NCBI GenBank assembly: GCA_016808115.1
Contig: JAEQBH010002966.1
Location: 186,001-250,000 of the forward strand
DNA: 64,000 nt
Direction of reading: 5' to 3'
Source of the DNA: Tetrastigma voinierianum
Taxonomy: Eukaryota; Streptophyta; Magnoliopsida; Vitales; Vitaceae
The notes under the pieces are model-generated. The model was not told where the DNA came from, did not search any database, and saw only the letters and a program-made list of their open reading frames with translations. The position numbers and the translations under genes were made by a program. Of the stretch, positions 35,605 to 46,379 are shown one piece after another. Each line of letters starts with the position of its first letter. The stretch's first letter is position 1.

Positions 35605-36969
35605 TGTGGAAACCCCGAGAAAATCCAATTTTTCTAAAAGGGCAAACGGTAATTTCGTCAAAATCCAAAATTTTTCAGATCCTGATGATCTAAACTGGGA
35701 TTGGTCGTTGGAATCGTTCTCGCGAAATCTAGCTACCATGTCGACCCCTCGCTGAATCTCGAGACAAATTTCAATTTCACGCCGAGGCACTAGGGGGAGG
35801 AAGTGACACTGGACACTTGGCACTTTATGGTAGCTCGAGTTTGTGTCTGGCGAGAATCTGGAGTCAAACATGAGCACAAGTGGGGCCATAATTGACAAAT
35901 GGCACTTTGTGTGGGTGGATCAAATCAAGTTGTTGGATAAGTGGATGAGGTGTAATCGAAGGACGATGAAAGGAAGTGACACTTGGCAAGTGAGAAGACA
36001 CCAAGTTGACCACTATCTTCTCCCAAACCAGTTTGGGAGGGAAAGAAAGAGAGAGAAAGAGAAAACCGTGAGGGAGAGATTTAGAGAGAGAGTGTCTACC
36101 TTCTTTCTAGAATTCCCGGCGATCGGACCTTCGGTTTCCGGCGAGGCAAGAAACAAAGTTGCTCCCCACGACAAGGCTACGCGTGGGTACCGGTTTTGGG
36201 GAGTTTCGACAAACTCTGGAAGGTAGGGGTTTTCTCCTACTTGTTTTTACTCTTTGGCTAAGGGCCATTTTACATTTGAATGGATGTAGAGAGTTTGTTA
36301 AGGCACGGATGGCCAGTGTTCTCAGTCAAAAGATTTGAGCCAGTGAAGAAATCCTTAGAGTGAACCCCAGGCAGGTCCACAGTTGTTTGTGTGGTTTGTG
36401 CGATGTTGTGTTATTGCCATGAGTGAATAACATGTTGATCAGGATTTTGTGGGCAGTCTAAGATGAATTACCGGATTGTATATTAGCCCATGTGAGCTAA
36501 CTTTGTGTTATTGAAATGAATGAATAACATGAGTAGGTTTTGTTAATATATGCATGCCTAGTATATTAACATGGATTGTATGGAATGTGAATTGAATGTT
36601 TGGTGAGCCATTGCATGAGCATTTAGGTGGGGAGTAACCCATGTAGGAAAATTCCACTACTAGGCGTTGCTCACCCTGTTGAGGGAATATATTTATTTCA
36701 GGTACTGAAGGTGCACCCGAGGATGGGACAAATTTGAGACGACCGTGGGAAAGTGGAAGAAATGGCGAGCGGCCTTATTTCCGTATTTTGTAAAATTCTA
36801 GGCAAGAGACCCAGTTTTGGATAAATTGTAATCAAAACAAATTGTAATTAAATTCTTTTTGTATAAAATATACATTTGTGTTATATGGATGTGTCTCGTA
36901 ATACGAGACGTATAGATTTTCTGAGGGTTGGAGGGTTGTCAACGGACACCCCGGTTTTGGGGCGTCACA
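35605..36969 (+). mobile_element. Solo LTR (family A), plus orientation, TSD TACAC
   Basis: The LTR runs from TGTGGAAACCCCGAG to GGTTTTGGGGCGTCACA, 1365 bp. TACAC lies at 35599-35603 (one extra C before the LTR) and 36970-36974. This and 47201-48555 are the short form of family A, lacking an inserted tandem array. The 127-codon plus frame at 35843-36226 and the 110-codon minus frame at 35566-35898 are inside the LTR, show no known domain and are not believed. Confidence 0.85.
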
Positions 36970-36974
36970 TACAC

Positions 36975-38970
36975 TTGGCCAGAAAAGAAAAGCACGAAAG
37001 GATAATCTACGCCTAAAAGGCGAAACAAATAAAAAAAACATAATAGGATAGGAGCTTATATACAACACTAAATTAAGTGATAGTTAAAAGACCTAAAGTA
37101 AACTCTAAAAATGAAACATAACAAGATAATCTATAATTAATCCAAGTTGAGAAATCCAGAAACATTCAAACAAAGGAAGGGAAACCTATGTTGATTAAAT
37201 TTCGAATAGGATGACCACGATAGGAGCTCTTGGCGAATGACAAGAGAGAATTCATTGCACCCATCATAGGACCCGTAATAGCTATCCCCTTATGTTTACT
37301 ACTTTTGGCCCTTAGCTTTAAATTTTTATATTTTTTTATAGCACGCACAACATGTCGGTATCAGGATAACAACTGCGAAAAAAAAGTTGTCTCACAATAA
37401 CACATTCTATATCATCAACATGAATGCATAACATCAGCAGTCCAAGGAAGATTTTTAATGACCAAGTTTCTTTGTTACAAATAAATTGGGAAACTATAAT
37501 GATAGATTTTGAAAGTATATGAGAGAACAATCTGGAAATAAAGTAAAATCTCGGTTCATAGAAATAAGTAAAATAACTTGCACGATTTGATAAGCAGAGA
37601 CAATTAAGAAGAAGCAAAGCGATTAGAAGCCCTACAAGCAAAGAAAAATTCATTTCTGAGTTTAAGTAGTGAGGCGAGATGTCATTAAAAAGAATTTAAT
37701 ATTTTAGTTAACAACCAACATCAAAATTCAAAAAAAAACAGCAAAGAATACATTAAACAAACCTTTTGTTTGGTGGGTGAGAAGTTTAACTAGTAGCGTA
37801 TACTCTTCAGCAGAGGTGAAGCATGTAAGGGACCGATGCTACGGAGGAGACCAAGGAGGCTATAATATTGTGCATTAGGAAGGGCCTCGCAGCTGAGGAG
37901 AAAAAAGATGGAGAAGAAAAGATAGTTGAAGAAGGTTCAAGGTGTATACGTATCTACCGATGGAGAAGATCGAAAACAAATCAAAGCCTTACTGAACTTT
38001 ATGATCCCGCAATAGAAAGCCAAGTATTGATACTTGGTGTTTCACATTCTACCACATTCTTGAAGAATTCTATTACAAGTTCTCGTCTATGTAATCCATA
38101 AAAATTCCATGCTCTTCATCGTAGAATGTTTTAAAATAAGGTAGAAGAAGACGAAGATAATGAATGGTGAGAGTGAGGTGAACAAAGAGAGTGAGCTAGA
38201 GAAAAAAGTCATGGTGGTGTTGAGAATGACTCATGGTGGCGGTGAGATTGACTCAAGGTGGCGGTGAGAGAGAAATGGAGAGAAAAAATTGGGAAAAAAA
38301 TTGAGATCCTGTAACCCTAACAATTAGTGGGAAGTGGAAAAAAAAAAGGTTTGGGAATCATAATTTTTATAAATCATAATTGCACTATCCTAAAATTTAT
38401 AAATCATCAATTATACTATTTTTATTTATCACATAAAAATGATGTATATTAAAAATTATTTAAAGTAATTAGTATATAAAATCATATATATAAGTGCGCG
38501 TGCACACACACACATATAAATATATATATATACACACACACACAAAATTATGTTTAGTTATTTTAATCTCCTTTATTTTTTACATTTATCGATAATAAAA
38601 TTTACTTTAACTTACAAAACTATAGCTTCAATATAAAAAATATTTAATTAATTCTATTCAGTTTGATGAACTAATTTTTAATTATACTAAAATAAAAGGG
38701 TAAAATTTAAGGCAGAAATATAAAAAAATTTTATAATGTCAAATTTTGTAACAATATAGCATGATATATATTATTTATTTTTATATTTAATATTTTACGA
38801 CTATAGTAGTTGCAAAATTATATATACAATTCTATAAATTAAAAAAAAATTAAAAAAAAAAAATTACAATATAGCACAACATATATTAATAATAAAATTT
38901 CAAATAGTTTATAATATTTTCAAATATTAGAATATTTAGAAATAAGAAACACATAGATAGAAATGAATTT
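36975..38970. other. CACTA interior upstream of the transposase, no gene
   Basis: 37000-37900 has minus-strand frames (37166-37348, 37336-37653) without known motifs. 38170-38340 repeats a TCATGGTGGCGGTGAGA-type segment two to three times. A compound microsatellite (CA and TA runs) lies at 38499-38545. From 38345 on the sequence is strongly AT-rich. On the minus strand this is the far upstream side of the TNPD-like gene and may have held its promoter. Confidence 0.4.
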
Positions 38971-40598
38971 TTAATAGATATATGTCACAAATTGGTTATA
39001 AATCAGTTACAAAATTGTGTTTCCATCATTATTTTGTGACGGAATGAGAATTTTGTCACAAATTTGTGACAGATAGCTATTAAAAAAAATTCATTTTTAT
39101 ATTTGAAATTAATTATATTATATACTTTTTCAAAATATTCATAAATAAAAAAATATTCAAAAACTATTAAGGAAACCAAAATTGATTCAACAACTTATAG
39201 GAATAGTTCGTTTTAACAATGAACATAATCGGTCAATTTCGAATATATAGTTTAAAAGTTATTTCACTAGCTATAGCTCAGCCGATGGCTAAAATCAGGC
39301 AATTTTTTAATTTTAAAATTTGTGATATTTCAATATTTTAAATTATATATATAATTTTGTATTGCTACATAGTCATAAAAAATAATAAATATTAAAATAA
39401 ATAATATATATCATGCTACGATGTTACAAAATCTGACATTACAAAAATTTGTGATATTTGAAAATAATTTTTTTTAATAGATATTTGTCACAAATCGGTA
39501 ACAAATTAGTCAAAAAATTGTGACGAAACAAATTTGTGACGGATTTAGAATTCTACTATTTTAGACCGATTTAGACAAGATATATATTAAAAACATTTTA
39601 TATTTGAAATTATCTGTATTATATAATTTTTCAAAATATTCATAAATAAAAATATTCATAAAACTATTAAGGAAGCTAAGATCGATTCAACAACGTATTA
39701 GAAAATCTCGAGTTCAACATGATAATAATTGAGTCAATCTTGAATATATAGTTTCAACCAGCCTTCACTAGCTATGCCCCAATGGTGGCTAAAGAAAATT
39801 CTAGGGGAGAAATATTATAAATTTTTATAATTTTAAATTTTGTAACTATACACATCACAACGTATATTATTTATTTTGATATTTAGTATATTTTATGACT
39901 ATGTATTATGTTGTATAATAAAACTTAAAATATTGAAATATCACAAATTTTAAAAATTAAAAAGTATGTATAATATAGTACAATATATATTAATAATAAA
40001 ATTTAAAATTTGTCTATAATATTTTTAAATATAAAAATATTTTGAAATAGCTTGCAATACAATATTAAATATATATTTACAATATATTTTATGAATATTT
40101 TGAAATAGTGTATAGTACAATTTAAAATATAATAAGAAATTATTTATAGCATACACGCCACAAACTGTCAATTCCGTCATTAATTTTGTGGTGGAAATTT
40201 AGTTCCGTCACAAAGCAGTGACGTAATACAATTTCTATCACTATTTTGCGATTTGGTCCACTGCCACAAAATTCAGACGAAAAACATATTCGCCACAATT
40301 CATATTGCATCCACCTCCATCACTGTTTTGTGATGGATTGTTTTTCATCACAAAAATCCGTAACAAAATAGTCTCAAATCCATCACTAAAATTTTTGCGC
40401 CACCTTCCCGCCATAATTTATTAACGGATTTTTTTTTTGTCACAAATTCATCACAATTTTCTGTCACAAATCGATTAAATAAATGTCCGTCACAAAATAC
40501 TAATTTCGGTCATTATTCCGTCATTTGTCACACTTGTGACTGGAATTTCGATCGAAATTTATCACTAAATTTTTTAAATTTTTTTTTATTTTGTAGCG
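38971..40598. repeat. Right subterminal region of the CACTA element
   Basis: TTTGTGACGGA and TCACAAATTTGTGAC-type motifs recur from about 38985 to 40545, densest at 40160-40545, and the terminus reads TTTTGTAGCG. Within it a block is duplicated: 39085-39325 and 39594-39805 share AAAATATTCATAAATAAA, AAACTATTAAGGAA, GATTCAACAAC and TCACTAGCTATG, a period of about 510 bp. The terminal base change (GTAGCG instead of GTAGTG) could by itself impair recognition. Confidence 0.8.
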
Positions 40599-41342
40599 AA
40601 TAACTCAATCGTGATCACACCAATTCTCACTAAGACTTGCAACTGCTGGCCATGACTTGCCGCGCAAAGATAGTAAAGAGTAGAAGAAGGTTTAAAAGGA
40701 CACAAATTCAAATCATACCATCTTCATCTTCATTTTCTTAAGAATATTAAATCATATACAGTGTGAGATTTGTTTCCTATAATAGTAAAATCAGCACAAA
40801 AATTAGAAATTTCCATTTGAAATAGAGATATTATTTCTCAGTCAAACCCATTTTGATAGGAAAGTTATTTTTGAACGGTGTTTACTCCGATTTTTTTATT
40901 TAGATGGTTTATCGATGTACTTATTAAAGGAAAATAATATGAAAATACCTTAAATATATTTTAAAAGCAATCCATTTTGATAACACTGCTACTTTCGTTG
41001 GAGGTTGTAGATGACACCCATAAAACCCGCCATGATAACACTGCTGCTTTCGTCAGGGGTTGTAGATGATGCCCATAAAAATCGCCTTAGAGGAATTGAC
41101 GCCGAAGAGGGGAATTGGAAAAGTTGCAATGAGGGGAGAGCGATGGAAGGACAATGAAAAAGGAAGGGGAGGAACTGCTGTTCGTTACAACCACCCTAAG
41201 TGAAGAATTCATTGGTTCAATCGTTGCAACCGCTTGTACCTTGCCTAAAATGAAACGGCTTACATCTAATCGGATCCTGCCAGGGGCCGATCGATGATCC
41301 GACCAACCAGTTTGATCCGATTTTTAAAACATTAAGTTTGAC

Positions 41343-42250
41343 ATCTTAAAAGTAGTTAAGAAAAGAAATAATGCCCTTTTAGAAGACCCAAAATGCTTCA
41401 ATATCTTAAAGAAGCCTCAACACTCCTACATAAGTTCGAACTACACCAAAAACTGAACATCCAGTCTTAGAAGATGTCCTAACAATGGGAGGCATGTCTC
41501 AGGACATGAAAGGACAAGATAATTAGCACATTATAAGCTGTAAGAATAGCTTGAGTATAAATTAGTTGCTCATGGCTACCAATCGTTCGAATGCAAATAG
41601 GGAAGTATGTGTGAGATATCAAGCCAAACACAGGGGGAGTTATTTGCTAGCAATTGAGATAGAAGGGATAGCAACATCTAGAAGGCCCATACATTCAACA
41701 TGGATGAAAAATACACTCAAAGATAGTAAGGTCCTAAGGAGAGTCCTAACTTTCAACTGTGACAGTCCTAGGAGAATTGAAATCTTCACCCAAGGAAGGA
41801 TGTTACCAGGTGTCAAGATCTCAAATCATCTTAAAGGTTGAACATCGATGTATTTTTAGTTTTTCATGAAAAAAAAACCAAAAAGGGAAGTGGGAAGAAA
41901 ATTGGACAAGTGGCATTTCGCCTTAGTGATTCGTTCCAATGGCTAGAAGAGTTATCGCAGCCAAAAAGACGGTTGTGAAACAGATCGTTCTAAGGGAGTC
42001 CTAACGCCTATATCAAATAAGGAACTGTTAAAAACAAAACCCTAGGGTTTCCCTAGAGGTCATGAGACCTCTATATAAAGGGGAACACCAGAAGACAAAA
42101 GCACATTGCCTTTTCTATATGCATATTCTCTCAAGAAACCTTTTGAGGTCCAAACTTTCTTTCTTATTTCGATTTTTTCTCTAATTTCAAAATTGTGATA
42201 ACAAGATTTGGTGGGTCCAATGGAAAAAGAATAGTGAAAAGAAGTTTTAG
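41343..42250 (+). mobile_element. LTR-like host layer with TATA box
   Basis: The segment resumes the older layer seen at 20279-20485. It contains an open frame of 91 codons (41566-41841) without a known domain. A strong TATA box (CTATATAAAG, 42071-42080) follows AACCCTAGGGTTTCCCTAGAGG and is followed by a leader with pyrimidine runs, as in LTR U3-R junctions. At 42209 TTTGGTGGGTCC is in the place expected for a primer site, but the match to any tRNA is unproven. The retroelement call is inference. Confidence 0.35.
42071..42080 (+). promoter_or_regulatory. TATA box, plus strand
   Basis: CTATATAAAG is preceded by a short palindromic CCCTAGGG block and followed by a GGGGAACACC leader. The context suggests an LTR promoter; no downstream gene is recognised. 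Confidence 0.5.
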
Positions 42251-42652
42251 TTCCAAGGGCAAGACAAACTTACAACCGTCAATATGTCTTTTTTATATTT
42301 AATTATGTATTTTTGAATTTCTTTATGAAATATGAAAAAGCAACTTTTATTTAAAATTAATTTTATTATTCTCAATATCCTCATTAATTTTCCTTCAAAA
42401 TCTTATAGCTAAGGTGGGAATTCATACCGCTGCTTTCTCATTAATTTAATGACATGCATTATAGGATTAAAATAACATATAATATAGTTCACACAAATAA
42501 AATAAATTACTTGTTATGTAATGTGAAAATGATTATTTATTGTTTCTGAAGAGAAATCGATGTAATGCTTTTATGGCATTATAGTAATATACATTCTAAG
42601 TTAATGAATAATGAATTTCAGTTTTTGTTGTTATCATACATGCATGCATACA

Positions 42653-42655
<3 letters not shown>

Positions 42656-42743
<88 letters not shown>
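42656..42743. repeat. Compound (CA)n(TA)n microsatellite
   Basis: About 25 CA repeats (42656-42705) pass directly into about 19 TA repeats (to 42743). The 42565-42789 open frame is this repeat translated as TH and IY runs. Confidence 0.98.
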
Positions 42744-42747
<4 letters not shown>

Positions 42748-42800
42748 TTACCTATATGTATCACGAATATACATGTCTACATAAAGTAAAGCTACTAGTA

Positions 42801-43060
42801 CTTGATCATGCAGAGAAAATAGACTGCAAAGTTGTTAAGTATTTACATCTGCCTATATTAAAGGTTGCAAATGAATACTGTCTTCTTATTGACATTTGTG
42901 ACTTCTCATAAATCCTTTGTTCTTTTTCCACTTGATAATGTAGAGAGAATGGACTGCAAAGCTGGTAAATATCTACATCTGCCTACATAAAAGGTTGGAA
43001 ATTGATAGTGTCTTATTGACATTTCGTGACTTATCATAAATTTATTTTTCTTCTTCCATT
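42801..43060. repeat. Two tandem copies of a ~130-bp unit
   Basis: CTTGATCATGCAGAGAAAAT at 42801 and CTTGATAATGTAGAGAGAAT at 42931 start two copies sharing GACTGCAAAG, TACATCTGCCTA, AAAGGTTG and TTATTGACATTT. They differ at roughly one base in eight by eye. Confidence 0.9.
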
Positions 43061-43620
43061 TGGGCATATAGGTATAAAATAGTACAAAATCTTATTGATT
43101 ATTAGCCTTCTTTCTCAAAACACTAAATTACCATTTTTAGTAGTTTAATTTTATGCATTTGTTGCATAAGATGAAAGAATGTTGATCGATCTGACAGAGA
43201 TGATCACAAGTGATGTGCAGAAAAAAGATGTTGTGGATGAGTGTTTATTTTGTTGTTACCAAAAATACCCCTTTTAGTCAAAATGTTTTTTATATTCTAT
43301 TGTATTTATAATTAGTTTTTAAAAAACATACTTAATGATTGTTTACCATGAATAATTCCATGACTTAGTATATTTACACATTTGAATAGCTTTTCCTTAT
43401 CCAGTTTACTCGCAACTTTTCCCCTATATTTATTCTGTTGAATTTGTCATTACATCACTTTCATACTTTCCTAATTATTTTTCAAACAGGGAAAATAATT
43501 TGTTGAATAGGAAAGCAAAAATAATTTTATGGAAGTTCTCCCTAGTTTGCTTGATTTGTAGTTTCTCATGGATGCGGATTGATACCATTAGAATCAAGCC
43601 GACAAGGTTTCACAATGGTT

Positions 43621-46050
43621 AATTGGAAGCTGCATCTAAAACCTCACAAAGAAGATGTCATTTTGTGGACTTATCGATCCACGAAATAATACCGACTGCC
43701 ATTAATAAAAAAAGTGAGTTGATTTTCAAGCTTTTGGAAAATCCATCCCTAGTGAGGAAATCCGCTTTGTTCGAGTCATTACCATTTTTATTTTTATTTT
43801 TAAAACGGGAAAATGAAATAAGAACAAAACCCCTCACGACTCCAAGAAGGAAAAAGCTTATCCACGAAAAACTAGATTTCCGGGTCTCTGGGATTAGGTT
43901 ATCTATCTAGGAAGGTACCTCAAGTGAGGTAGCACCCTCTAAGCCCCGGGAACTCGTCTCTACTAATGACCGCATCGGAGCATATGGGTCAAAGATTAAT
44001 CGATCACTCAGGCTAAACAGATGACTCGAATCACACTAACCTACTCAGTATCTAACGTGCATAAACACTCGACCAAACAAAACAATGGATGCGTACCTAT
44101 GGTCCCTAGCCAAGTGCTGCATAAGAGGTCAGTCAACAAGCTCACAAATATCAAAGTCCAAATACCATGTACGCATATAAATGCAAATACCAAAGCTTAA
44201 GCACGTACCTGAGATCCTTAGCCATGCGCTGCAAATATGGTTAGTTAATAAGCACAAGCACATAGCATACATCCATGATCAAGTAACCAAAGGTCGCGTT
44301 CAAAGTGGAAGTGAATGGGAAATGAGCTGTCCTGCACAACCAGTTGAATTGGTTCCCGACCGATTCAGCTGATTGAGAAAATTTCTGAAACTCTATCAGA
44401 AAATTTCTCAAAGATAAGGAATCCAAAAAAAAAAAAAATCCAAGGCCACCACGAAATAGACAAGTGAAAACTGACCCAAATAATACCTAGTGCCTTAACT
44501 ATTGTTCCTAAAAACAGAATATAATGAACCAGCTGATTCGGTTCCCCAACTGGTCGAAATGACGAGAACAGCTCTCGTATTCTTTCAAAACATTCTTACG
44601 TATATGAATCTAAAAATAAACTAGCATACAATTCCAACTCCGAATAAGTGAGAACTGACCCAAATAATACCTAGTGCCCTAACTGTTGTTCCTGAGAACA
44701 GTTCTTAAAAATTTTTAGAACGTTCCTCATAGAGTAAGGAATCCAACAAATAAACGGCACAATCTAACCTCGAATAAGCTGAGAATCGCCCAAACAATAA
44801 GTTTAGTGCTCTAACCGTTGTTCCTAAAACATAAATCTAACGAATTATCGATCCTAGTTTCCCAACCGGTCAGAGCTAGTTGGAGAATGGGGCTATCAAA
44901 ATTTGTTAAAACATTCCTTACAGAGTAATAAATCCAAGAAAACAAACGGTGTACAATTCAAACTCCGAATGAGTGAGAAATGACCCAAAAAATGCGTAGT
45001 GCCCTAAAACGAGGCTACAAACATCAAAGGTAAAGACAAGCGCAAAAGAAATGGGAGAAACATACAACGTTCATACCTATAAGATTAACGGTTACTCCCC
45101 CTTTGTCTTCCTTCTTTTCTACCTCCAAAACCAGGTATCCACTCCCTCAAAACTTTAGGAAATCCCCTTCAAAATGAGAGAGACCACTCCCACCCGGATC
45201 TAGAAAATCTTTCCTCATTTTCTTTTTTGTCCTTTCTCCTTTCTTCTTTTCTTCTTTTCTTCTTTTCTTCCTTTTCCTTCCTTTCTCCCCCTTCCTCTTC
45301 ACATTTTTTTTGCATGTATTTCTCCTTCATAAACATCTAAGCTCACTCCATTTTTCACACTCAGTCCTCGAACTCCCTTAATCAGTTCGACTCTCCCCCC
45401 ATAAACACCTTTCTATTCACGAGGTTAGAGCCGCCACATTAACTCATTTGCCTAACCAATTAAGAATCCAAAATGGATTTTGGCGCGGGCTGTAAGCAAC
45501 CTATAAATGGCCCATAATCGACCTAGAACTAGTCTAGACTGATATGGAGCCATGGCCCGAAACCAAGTAGGATTTAGGCTCCAAAACCACCAAAATCAGT
45601 GCTCCATACAAGCTGACTCGATGAACCGGTTGAACCGAATGCCAACCGGTTGATCCGGTTGAGAAAATTTTTGAAAATTTGATAGAATGTTCCTTTAATA
45701 ATAAGGAATCCAAAAAAAAAAAAAAAAAAACGGAATGCGATTCTGAGTTTAGATGAGGGAGATATGACTAAAACAAGCTCGGGTGTCTAATTTAACTTGC
45801 TCTAATAGTGAACTTAATTGAAACTGGCTGAATCGATTTGAGCTTCTGCCCAAACTGGTCGATCCGGTTGATAAAAATTCTCAAATTTTTTTAGAGAATT
45901 CCTCAATGAGTAAGGAATCCAACAAAAGAAACGGTGCATAATTTTGAGTTCGGGTGAGGGAGTTATGATTGAAACAAGCTCAAGTGCTCTGAATTCAGAC
46001 ATGCTTTAATGAATTTTGATTGAGTTAAAACCTCGGGAGGCCCAACTTGC
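43621..46050 (-). mobile_element. LTR-like block with internal repeats, ends not defined
   Basis: Pyrimidine-rich sequence at 45205-45305, repeated spacer units and the absence of coding motifs resemble the other minus-oriented LTRs here. A ~110-bp unit (CGTACCTATGGTCCCTAGCC, then TGCTGCATAAGAGGTCAGTC) is duplicated near 44091-44147 and 44203-44256. It lies beyond the 3' end of the minus-strand Tat element, where its 3' LTR would be expected, but I could not match it to a 5' LTR. The frame 43623-43910 has no known domain. Confidence 0.4.
44340..46000. repeat. Diverged tandem units with ACCGGTTGA and AAGGAATCCAA
   Basis: Six or seven units of about 180-230 bp share a run such as GGTTGATCCGGTTGAGAAAA, then TAAGGAATCCAA, an A-run or AAACGG, CTCCGAATAAGTGAGA and CCAAATAATACCTAGTGCC. 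They are spaced near 44345, 44560, 44700, 44880, 45650 and 45860. An unrelated pyrimidine-rich segment (about 45050-45500) separates the last two. Confidence 0.75.
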
Positions 46051-46379
46051 TTCCTATGACATGATGCCAATAACTACATATACACTCAATGTACCACATA
46101 CAAGCCCACCCAAGGCTCGGACACTAACTAAGCCTAAAAGGACCCTAATAGTGCCATATGAGAACGATGGGTGAGTATGACACCCATAGGATAAATGCAA
46201 GTGTTGAGGTCTTGTTAGAGTGAATGAGCAGGTAGATCGTAAGGTGCGAAGTCTGGCTTGATGCAAGAGTGAAATGAACTCTAGTGAAGGCTCCAGATGA
46301 CTGTAATTTTTGTCTCCTTACCACCTGAATCTTAGAAGGCCTAATAAAAGCCCAGTCATGTGTTTGAAGGACTAAGAAG

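Larger units (their letters stand above)
21025..40598 (-). mobile_element. CACTA (En/Spm) transposon, 19.6 kb with nested LTRs
   Basis: The left end starts CACTACAAGGAAAAACC and the right end, read on the reverse strand, CGCTACAAAATAAAA. Both are followed by arrays of TTGTGACGGA-type subterminal repeats in direct and inverted form, including a shared TAGTGA...AAATTT block next to each end. Inside, on the minus strand, are a TNPD-like transposase (25828-32491) and downstream a TNPA-like gene (21870-25072), the normal order. The 3-bp TSD expected for CACTA is not conserved (CAA left, AAT right). At least three solo LTRs and one further LTR inserted later; without them the transposon is about 11-12 kb. 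Confidence 0.85.
20494..41334. mobile_element. Outer hAT-like element split by the CACTA transposon
   Basis: Just inside the left border the sequence reads AATGTTTTAAAAACCAAACCG; on the reverse strand of the right border it reads AATGTTTTAAAAATCGGATC. AGTTTGAG (20486-20493) and AGTTTGAC (41335-41342) flank the two sides, an 8-bp duplication with one mismatch, as hAT transposons make. Without the inserted CACTA element the outer one would be about 1.27 kb and non-coding. The sequence to the left and right of the pair belongs to the same older layer. Ends are imperfect, so the family call is tentative. Confidence 0.4.
42251..43620. other. AT-rich sequence with a duplication and one exon-like piece
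   Basis: No gene is supported as a whole. A ~130-bp segment is tandemly duplicated (see 42801). Near 43170-43270 the plus strand reads MLIDLTEMITSDVQKKDVVD in an open frame of about 33 codons, with natural-looking composition, but no clear acceptor in the matching phase. It may be an exon of a lost gene. Confidence 0.3.

Noticed and set aside
35843..36226. 127-codon plus-strand gene
   Set aside because: It lies wholly within a solo LTR, has no domain, and the equivalent region of the sister LTR at 47201-48555 is not open.
21022..40601. 3-bp TSD of the CACTA element
   Set aside because: The flanks read CAA on the left and AAT on the right. The element is still accepted from termini, subterminal repeats and genes.
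42205..42225. Primer-binding site TTTGGTGGGTCC after an LTR
   Set aside because: The match to Tat-type primer sites is partial, no LTR end was fixed next to it, and no gag follows.
42565..42789. Open frame with TH and IY runs
   Set aside because: It is a translated (CA)n(TA)n microsatellite.
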